Shown: positions 44,764 to 55,200 of the stretch, in pieces
How the letters are laid out: each line of letters begins with the position of its first letter
How positions within the stretch are numbered: the stretch's first letter is position 1
Program-made: the position numbers and the translations under genes
Assembly: GCA_964023275.1 (NCBI GenBank)
Contig: OZ029916.1
Location: 44,492,080 to 44,556,079, forward strand
Length of the DNA stretch: 64,000 bases
Source of the DNA: Norana najaformis
Taxonomy: Eukaryota > Annelida > Clitellata > Crassiclitellata > Hormogastridae
Reading direction: 5' to 3'
The notes under the pieces: model-generated
The model's input: only the letters and a program-made list of their open reading frames with translations
What the model was told of the DNA's origin: nothing
The model's database searches: none

Positions 44764-47700
44764 GATGGGCATTTTTATCTTCACGCCCTTACCGCCTAGG
44801 CTGTCACGGGCTCGTTCAACACGCCAATACGAAAGAACATCGGTGGCGCAGAGTTAGTGAAAGGCTTACTCAAGTTCCTGTACAATAACCGTCTCAGGAG
44901 AGACTCGAAACCGTACTCCGAACATAACAAGGGGAGAACTCTAACAAATCGGTTACCGTGCCCCACACAATCTATAAATGGATTATTATTATAATTAGGA
45001 CAACGACTATGCCCGATTTGAATATACAACTACAACAACTTCCTTAGCTGAAGGCATCCACATGCCTCACTATATCTCTATATCTCATGAAGTCATCAAG
45101 ATATACCCAGGTAAATGATCCGCGGTGGTTGTGCCAGTAAGAACTGTTATCGATAAATAAGCTATTACCGTCCTTTGCTTTACCTTACATTACTTCTGTT
45201 AATAAAACAGACAGACCTTCGAGCCCACAGCAGCAGACCGAAGAGGATGACGACACCGAAGGCGACTCCAGATGCCACTCCCAGACCGATCGTGAGCAGA
45301 ATTCCTAGAGGAAAGAAAACAATGTTACCTCGGCATTGGAGGTTCAAATCCCGGTCTTGTATTCTATGCTGCCAAATGAATAGTCTGCCTCACCCTGCTT
45401 TGTTTCATAGGTTATGGGTAAAGGAAAACAACTGTGATTGCGAGTCTTTCCATATTTAACTAATTAAAGGAATTTTGCTCATTTTTAGCAGTCAGTGCCG
45501 AATCTTAGCAAAGCCTTAGTGTTGCCGGGGTATGGATCGGTATTCAAAGTGCAGAGGACAGATAAATCAAAGTCTTTCCTTTTGCGAACGATACGATCGG
45601 TGTACATCCAACCTCGGTGGCCGATGGAGTGTTATTGAGAGGCGAATGTCTTTCAATTTGCATAATTAAGTTTACATGTATCTTTGATTTGTAGGTCTTG
45701 TTTCTACCACATTAAGGCATTTCGTCACGTCAGACATTCTCTGACTAATGACATGGCTAAAACAGTGGCATGTGCACTCGTTGGTTCTCGATTAGACGAT
45801 GCAAATGCAGTGTTATACGGTTTATCCTCTTTTAATGTAAAAAGCTCCAGAGGGTTCAAAACTCTCTTTCTAGGGTTGTTACATGTTCTTCTTTATCAAA
45901 TGCATTAGACCGCCTTCGTGAACTATACTGGCTTCCTGTCGAGTGGCGTATTAAAGTTTAGAATTGCATGCTTGACTTTTAAGGCTCAGAACACTGGCCT
46001 TCCTTCATATCTTATTACATTGCTGACTACATATCGCCCTCCCAGATTCTTGCGTTCTTCTGATACTGGTTTGTTGCAAGGACCTAGGTTCAGGACAATT
46101 GTAGGATCACGTGCCTTTACCTGCTGTGCTCCTCGCATTTGGAATCGTCTACCGCAATAGGCCCGACTTGCAAACTCGCTATCATCCTTTAAATCACTTC
46201 TTAAGACTGACTACTTCACTCTGGCTTTTGCATGATTCCATCTTGGCTCCTAGCGACCATACATCCGCGCCTCAGATTCAGATTTACTGACATTGCGCGC
46301 GTTGCATTTATTAAGCGCCACTATCTAGAAACTAAACATCAATCTCTGGCGCTGAGCAATTTTGATTGTAGGACTTGCTCAAGGTTCCTATGCAGTAACC
46401 GTCGGAAGGGAGTATCGAACCCGTACTCTCCGCATTACAAGCCGAACCCTTTAACCAATCGGCTACTGTTCCCCATATCTTATTATGAGGGACCTCCGTC
46501 CTATCTGTATTTTACCTCTTTTCCCCAAAGCTTTGTATTCTGTGTCTTATGGATAAATATGTACATACTTTGTTTGTCTACTTTATAACAATAGTCTTAT
46601 TTTGGATAGGTCTTGTGGTCTGTGACAGCCTTATGAGACTTACCATAGGGAACAATGAGACCACTGCGATCGTATGATCTTTTTCCTGGAGAAAAGAAAA
46701 GATAACGCATGATTCTACAGATGCTGCTGCTGCTGATGATGATAACGACTTTGGTGATAACGACGACTGTGGCGACGACATTAATGATGAAAAGTGAAGG
46801 TACTATATCATCATCTGACATCGCCTAGACTTGGGCGCCGTTTCCGAGAGATTATAAGAAGGTGTCATACAAGTATTAAGCTACATACATTCATACATTC
46901 ATAAATACATACATACATACATATATACATATATATACATACATACAAACATACATACGTACATACAAACGCACGTACATATATCGTATTCGTAATTGTA
47001 ATCCCAAGATTTCTACAGCGCCCAACGAAAGCCAAGTCACGAGAACCAACCTATTCACAGGCGCTCAGTCAAAACAAAATCGCTAGGCAAAAAGGTTTGG
47101 TTCCAGATCAAGATCCAAAAGTCAGGCAGAGAGACAGCGTGGCAGCTACGGTGGGTGATGTTAGGAATTGGAGCGGAAAGGGAGACAAGAGGAAGAAGAA
47201 GACAAACCCCTCGTGCAGTTGTTGAGTTCTCCTTTCCATCGAGAGTCGACGCAGATGAGGAAGAAAGTCTCTCCCGTTGAATTGCATCGAACGCTCATCG
47301 ACTCCCTCTGGCGAGTGATCTGAGCATTAGCGATATGTGCAATGTCCGCACATCCGAACACTTACAAACAGACAAATCATATACATACCATACATAGTCT
47401 ATGAAGTCTATATATCTATAACTGATCGTCTAAACTTATGCATATATATATGTATATGTGTAAACAGAAAGCGCTTTTATTGTAAAATATACATTATGCA
47501 CACATGGAGGCCAATATCTGTATTTAATAGCTTACATATGTTCATATATCATACAAATACATGCATGTGTGTATGTATGTGTGTAAGATGTATGCATGTA
47601 TGTATGCACACCATACATATGTGTATGATATATGTATGTATAGATGCATGTAAGTGTGTATGATGTATATCTTGGATCTTGACCTGGAACCGAACACTTT

Positions 47701-48675
47701 TGTCTATCGATTTTGTTTTGACTGAGCGCCTGCGAATAAGCAGGTCCCCGTGACGTGGCTTTCTTTGTGCGCTGCAGAAATCTCGGGATTACGATATCTC
47801 TAGGCCCAGCGCTCTATCCATCCGGTTACCGTTCCAACCAATTACGTAAGGCATCAAGGTGCAGGGGCTTGTTGACGATAACAGTGTAAATTTAATGAGC
47901 AGCAAACAAAAGCTAAGTAAAGGTAGATCAGCTTATTCACAGTTGTAATACAAAATCAAGTCCGCAAGACAAGTTTGCTGGGTCAGCTTCAGTGCTAGAT
48001 CAAAATCCTTCCGTGGGAGAAGCCATTGTGCTTATATTCATGACACGGCGCTATTTTTAATTATAACAATTGATATTACTAGTATGGCCTGAATTCGTTT
48101 GCTTTTGGTTTCCATAGTAACGTGTCGTTTAGAAGCAATGCCCTCTAGAGGCAGAGACTCTATTATGGAGGAATGTTGAATAAGTTATTAATTAGCGCAA
48201 CGAAATAATTAGAGATGGTGAGGATAAAGGAAGTGAACTTCCTTCTTGTAGGCGTCTATAGTAAGTTTCAACATTCTCTTAATGTCTGTAGGCAAATTTA
48301 TTTTAGTCCCTTAGACAGCTACGCGCTCACATCACGTTTGAGAGGTCCTTGAAACGGGCGCTATACAAATGCTTGGAAAATAATAATTTAATAATAATTT
48401 AATAGTAATTTTTTTATTTATTGTACTTTATACGCAAGTAGATCTGAATCCGAGGCGCGGGTGGAGTGTATGCAAACTTGTCCAAAGTAGGACGTTCGCT
48501 CAGTAGGCATCGAACACATAATCGTTGGATTACAGACACGGCGTGCTACCGAATGGAGACCATCATGCCGCAAATGAAAAGGGGAATGCGTTTCCCCAGT
48601 TATTACTCTGTCTGTCCACAGGTCTTTCACTCAGTGCTTCCCAACAGGGTGTGATCTGTAATTATTATTATTAAC

Positions 48676-48710
<35 letters not shown>

Positions 48711-48730
48711 TGTTATTATTATTATTATTA

Positions 48731-48761
<31 letters not shown>

Positions 48762-49646
48762 ATTAAATGTAAAATATTTAAAGAAATTTATACTTTTTAA
48801 ATATTTTTTATGAAAACATGCGGCGTTCATCAAATTATTTTAGCACTTCTATCCCAATCCAATTAAATATTAAACCGCTGTATGATAGTTTTCGACTTAG
48901 GAAGAGTTTCCTCATACACGCTCACAACTAATTAAAGTGAAATTTATGACTGCTAATTTACGGGTAATTAGTGTACTATTCGGGGCAGACTGAATATGCT
49001 TTAACACTAGACACTTAATGTCTTCGAGCGTCCAAGCTACGCTAGTGTCTGCACTGAGCAGACATTGCCTTTTGGTGTACGGTGAAGAACAGTGATGTGG
49101 TACCTTGGTAACGGATGATGAATCCTCCCATGGCCATGTGGTCTTTGAAGGACCGGCCGTTAACCGGCTGGACGAACAGCTGAAGGGAGTGGCCACCGGA
49201 AGTGTAGACTCTTCGCTCACGGTACCCGTTCGCACATACCGGAAGCACGGTCGACTGGTTCCGGTCAAGGACGACGATCCCCCAGCCGCACGCTGCGCCG
49301 TCCTGACCCCCGGAGAAGCTGTACAGCGTGAGGTTTATGCGACGCCCTGGGTGGCCCTGGACCACCCACGGGCAGGACATAGTGCCGACCACCGACTCCT
49401 CTGACGTCAGGCTGGCCAGGAAGCCGGACTCGCTGTAGACCGAGTGACCACCGCCGCCGCAACTGACCAGTCCATTGGCCGCTGGACTGTGCACTGACCA
49501 CAAGCACGGTATCGTATTCATCAACAGTGTCATCGTCGTCGTCATCATTATCATCACTGTTGTTGTCGTCTTCGCAATCATTATCCTCTTTATTAATCAT
49601 AGTGATTGTCAAAGTTGTTTCCGTCATCTGTAGTATCTACGTCGTT

Positions 49647-49698
<52 letters not shown>

Positions 49699-52161
49699 CC
49701 ACCATCACCATCAACACCATCATCAACAATAAGAAGAAGAAGAACAACAATTGTAATCGTAAACTCGAAACTGCTAAAGCGCTACTCAAAAGCTAAGCGC
49801 AGGGCACCATCTTATTTACGAGCGCTGCTGCGTCAAGTCAGAGGGGTGGCATGAAGACCAAAAATCCTGTTGCCAGGAGACCAGAGACGGAAGAAAACAG
49901 AGGAGCTGTTGCGGCTGGTTGTGTTTAGGTTTACAGATATAGGAAAGAGGCCGATTGAATGCATCAGGGTAACAACAACAAAGACAAGGCCGAGAAAGAT
50001 AAGGCGTTAAACTTCGCCACTGCCACACACGGGCGGTGCCAGTCCGAAGCCTGGATAAAGGAGGAGAGCGACGGCAAGCATCTCCGTTATTACCCATCGT
50101 CGTTGAACAGCAACTACACACATTAAGGCGTAACAGACAGAAAACCACACAGTATCAAACGAAGACACCCCGAACGCATGTCAGGGCGTACCCTTAATGC
50201 AGAAGAAGCTGGCCTCTAGGTAGGGCATGAGCTCCTTCGGACACGGATGGATGTTGTGGAGCGCAGCGTCCGGGATCATCAGGTGGCAGAGCCTCCTGCC
50301 GGAGCACTTGCGGTCCAGGTGAGGGAGGACATCGGCCGAACAGCCGACGTTGCCGTGGTCCTCCTGCATGCACCGTCCGAAGCGGATTCGACCATAGCGA
50401 GCGGACTGCATCAGGATGACTTCGTCTGCCGCACAGCTGGCGTTGAAGTTCTCCCACTGACAGTACTCTCGCAGCTCACCTGGATGTAATGCAATCGTAA
50501 TCGTAAACTCGAAATTCTAAAGCGCTACTTAAAAGCTAGGCGCAGGGCACTGGCTTATTTACGAGCATTGCGTCAAGTCCGTGGGGTTGTCCAAAGATGC
50601 CCTGTCAAGAACCAAGTCCGGTTGTCAGGAGACCAGAGAGAGGAGGGAGGGGAGGCTTGGGTGGTTGTGTTTAGTAAAGTAAAGAATCCCATATCCCACA
50701 AGTGAGACGTAGGGGAGGCGCTCATTTCCTTGTCTTTAAGCTTTTGAGCCGGCAATGGACGAATCCCAAGGTCCTAGATATGGGGCCAGTGCGTCGCAGA
50801 ACTTGACGTTTACTTCCCAGCTTACACCGGCACCAAAGTACACTGCTTGGTGACAGAGGCACGGTGTGCACAAACAACTTGCCCAGGGTCGTTGCACGAA
50901 GTCGAACCCGCAACTGAATGACCATTGACCAAACGCGTTACCGAATGATTAAAGTGCTGCACACTTGGAGTTCTCCCACTGACGGTACTTACGCCGCTCA
51001 CCTGGACGTAATGTAATGTAATACAATCGGGTATTTATTCGATGCTGAATTTTCTTTTGTATTAAATTGCTTATATCGTAATTGTAAACTCGATATTTCT
51101 ACAGCGCCCAGCTAGAACCAGCTTGTCCACAGATGCTCAGTCAAAACAAATTCGATATGCAGAAAGGGTTAAAATTCTGTTCCTGGTTAAAATCCAAGTA
51201 TCAGGCTGCGATGGTGTGTGGTATTTGGAATTGGTGTGGTAAGATAGATGAAGGGAAGAGCAGGAATCGGAATCGGATTTGTAGAAGAGGAGTGTTTCAG
51301 ATGGGTTAGCTACATCGATTGATCCTTTGCATCCGATACTGGCATTGAACAAATATATTTATACATGAGGAGATGAGTAGAGAAGTAGATAAATATCTAT
51401 GTCGGAAATATCAATACCGAAGTCAATGTTCATCCAATACTTCAATCACACGCAGTCTCTGCATGGCTCAGCGCATATCTGCCAATTGCACCGGTCGGTG
51501 TTAACGGCCGGTGTTAACGGCCGGTGTTAACGGTCGGTGTTAACGGTCGGTGTTAACGGTCGGTGTTAACGGTCGGTGTTAACGGTCAGTGTTACCGGCC
51601 GAGGTTGTTGTGTGCATGGGGCGACTGATGTTTGGAGACACAATGAAGCTCCGATGAATTCGGTTTGACTTGAAGAAAGGCAGGACAGACGAAGCAGAAG
51701 AGAGTCAATACGACGACAGCGGACGACAGAAAAACCGAATGATCTCAGTAGATGATGAAGATTGTCAAGTTATTCGTACATACATATATACATACATATA
51801 TACATACATACATACATTATATACATACATACGTGCAAACATACATACATAAATTCAAACACACATACACATGCATACATACATTATATACATACATACA
51901 TACAAACATACATACATAAATTCAAACACACACATACATACATACATGCATACATACATACATACATACAAACACATTCATTCATACATACATACATACA
52001 TACATACGTACATACTAACATACATTCATTCATTCATACATACATACATACATACATTCATATACACATACAAGCATGTATAGCACAGTTGCAGTGTATT
52101 TTCTTTTATTAGCTTGCACTTTATAAATCTTCTCATGATATTTATACAAACATATAAGTGC

Positions 52162-52227
<66 letters not shown>

Positions 52228-55200
52228 CTGCCCTTGTCTTCGGTACAGCTGCACCGAGCACGAAGCCATGAATGTATATATATATATATATATAATATAT
52301 ATATAATATATATATATATACATTCATGGCTTCGTGCTCGGTGCAGCTGTACCGAAGACAAGGGCAGTACTGACAGTACCAAAGACGAGGATAATACACA
52401 CCGTACCAGACATGAAGACGGTACTGAACGTACCAGAGACGAGGACAGTACGGACACTACCACGAACTGTACCGGATCCTGGGATGGAAGAGTCAAGGGT
52501 TTCATTGTCTTGAAACCAACACCTAATTGGTTCTAGTAGCAATGACGAGAAGCATCTCGGAAGAATACTCTCGGTTGGTGGTGCTGCGGCTGCTGAGGCA
52601 GGCTAGAGAACACGCTCACATCACGCGATCAAAGACTGAAGTGCATGAATAAGTAATGGATTTACTTACTTATTTTTCTCGTACGATGTCATTAGACGGG
52701 TGCCAGAAATTTGGATTATATTCGTCTGGTAAGATGAAAAGGAAGCTGAAGGACGTACGGACGGACGGACGGACGGACGGACGGACGGACGGACGGACGG
52801 ACGGACGGACGGACGGACGGACGGACGGACGGACGGACGGACGGACGGACGGACGGACGGACGGACGGACGGACGGACGGACGGACGGACGGACGGACGG
52901 ACGGACGGACGGACGGACGGACGGACGGACGGACGGACGGACGGACGGACGGACGGACGGACGGACGGACGGACGGACGGACGGACGGACGGACGGACGG
53001 ACGGACGGACAGGAAGAATGAAAGACTTAGACGGAGAAAGATTAGGATGAGCATGGATTTTGTTGGTGGATGTGTCGATGGATAGATGAGTAGGTGGAGG
53101 GGTGGGTGGTTAGATGGATGGATTGATGGATGGAAGGATGGATGGAGAGATGGAAGAACGGACGGATGGATGCATGAGTGAACGAAGGAAGGATGGACGT
53201 ATGGATGGAGGGATGGACGGAAGGGCAGATTGACGTCTATGTTTCTCTCTATGTTTCTCCTAGCGTCTGTCTGTACCTGTCTGTCTGTGTCTGTGGATGC
53301 TCCTTGCTGTTTAGCGGGGCATTCATAAATTAGCGCGATATAAGTATCTGATTAATCAAAATTATAATAATGGATGGGTTGTTCATTGAATGGATGGATG
53401 GATTGGTGAATGGATGAAGGATGGACGGATGGATGGACGCAAAACTGGGATCATCAGGGATTATTGTGAGCAAATACAACATGAAGAACAACATGTTTTT
53501 GCAAAGGTTGCATCTCGCCCTTGGGGCTCTCTAACTGTTGTGACAAACAAACTTATATCACCAAAGCATATGCACATGAAAACAGCAATTACCCTCATCT
53601 GTATGATCTAACCGCTGTTTTACCGATATTCGTCCTTCTCTCTGTGTTTCTCCTTGTGTCTGTCTGTATCTGTCTGTCTGTGTCTCTTTGTGTATGTCTG
53701 TGTCTCGTTGTGTACGTCTGTGCCTCTTTGTATCTGTCTGTTTCGGTGTATGTCTGTGTCTATGTCTGTCTGTGTCTATGTCTATGTCTGTCTGTGTCTA
53801 TGTCTGTCTTTGTCTATGTCTGTCTATCTCTGTCTGTAACATGCATGCAGACAGCAACAGACAAATAGGCAAACAGACAAACATAGACGAACAGACACAT
53901 AGTAACAGAGACACAGACACAGCAGAACACAGACAAACATCTCAGTAAAACACAAACACACACACAATAATACGAAAACAGACACAGCCAGATAGACATA
54001 CACACAGAAACGCAGACAGAGAGACGCAAAGAGAGTCACTCATGCCTTCAAAGCCCACAAAATTGCACTTGATTCCGACGCCGATTCAATCAGACCTTCC
54101 CTCCAACTCTTCCAAGTCCTCCTCGCTCTATACTCCCCTCCTCCTACTCTTCCTATTCCTTCTCTTCCTTCTCCTTCTCTTCCTTCTCCTTCTCTTCCTC
54201 TTCCTCCTCCTCCTCCTCTTCCTCCTTCTACTCTTCCTTCTTCTCTTCGTCCTCCTGCTCTTCCTCCTTCTACTCTTGCTCCTACTCTTGCTCCTACTCT
54301 TGCTCCTACTCTTGCTCCTACTCTTGCTCCTACTCTTGCTCCTCCTCTTGCTCCGCCTCTTCTTCCTCCCCTCCTCCTCCTCTTCCACCTGCTTCTCCTC
54401 TTTCTTCTGCTCTTCTTCTTCCTCCTTCTCTTCTTCCTACTCCTACTTTTCTTACTCCTACTCTTCCTCCTCTTCCTCCTCCTCCTCCTACTCTTCTTCC
54501 AACTCCTCTTCCTCCTCTTCTCCCTCCTCTTCCTCGTACTCCTCTTTTTCCTCCTCTTCCTCCTCCTCTTCCTCCTACTCCTCTTATTTGTCCTCTTCTT
54601 CCTCCTCCTCTTCCTCCTCCTCCTGTTCCTCCTCCTTTTCCTCCTCCTTTTCCTCCTCCTCTCCCTCCTCTTCTTCCTCCTACTCCTCTTCCTCCTACTC
54701 CTCTTCTCCTTCAGGCCAACTTCAAGTCATCTATGCCAACCAGACGTCAAAATATGCGTCCACAAGCAGTTATTGAGTTAGTGAAAGAAGGGAGGAAGAC
54801 CGGTGGATGATTTGTCGCGATATGGAAAGAGGAGTTAAAGTGGTTTGATCGGTTCAAGAGGGGATGGTCGGATCAGGATGGGTTGGTCGGATCAGGATGG
54901 ATTGGTGGGATCAGGATGGATTGGTCGGGTCAGGATGGGTTGGTGGGATCAGGATGGACTGGTCGAATCAGGATGGGTTGTTCGTATCAGAATGGGTTGG
55001 TTGGATCAGGATGGGTTGGTCGGAGCAGGATGGATTGGTCGGATCAGGATGGATTTGTCGTATTAGGATGGGTTGGTGGGATCAGGATGGGTTGGTGGGA
55101 TCAGGATGGATTGCTCGGATCAAGAAGGGTTGGTGGGATCAGGTAATATGAAGATGGATTGTTTAAATCAAGAGGGATTGGTGACGTAAAAATGAGACTG

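Noticed and set aside
45184-45195. GTAAGG at about 45,190 as the donor of the transmembrane exon
   Set aside because: It would give phase 0 and break the frame into the tail exon; the next GTAAAG, six bases further on, restores phase 2.
51491-51602. CRISPR-like direct repeats
   Set aside because: The repeats are contiguous without spacers and the genome is clearly animal.
52656-53054. Long frames encoding Thr-Asp-Gly-Arg or Ser-Val-Arg-Pro repeats
   Set aside because: They are direct translations of the (ACGG)n array; nothing outside the repeat supports a gene.
54042-54776. 244-codon Leu/Ser-rich open frame
   Set aside because: It lies entirely on a C/T-only tract, and the minus strand is likewise open with Arg/Lys/Ser. 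Composition explains it.
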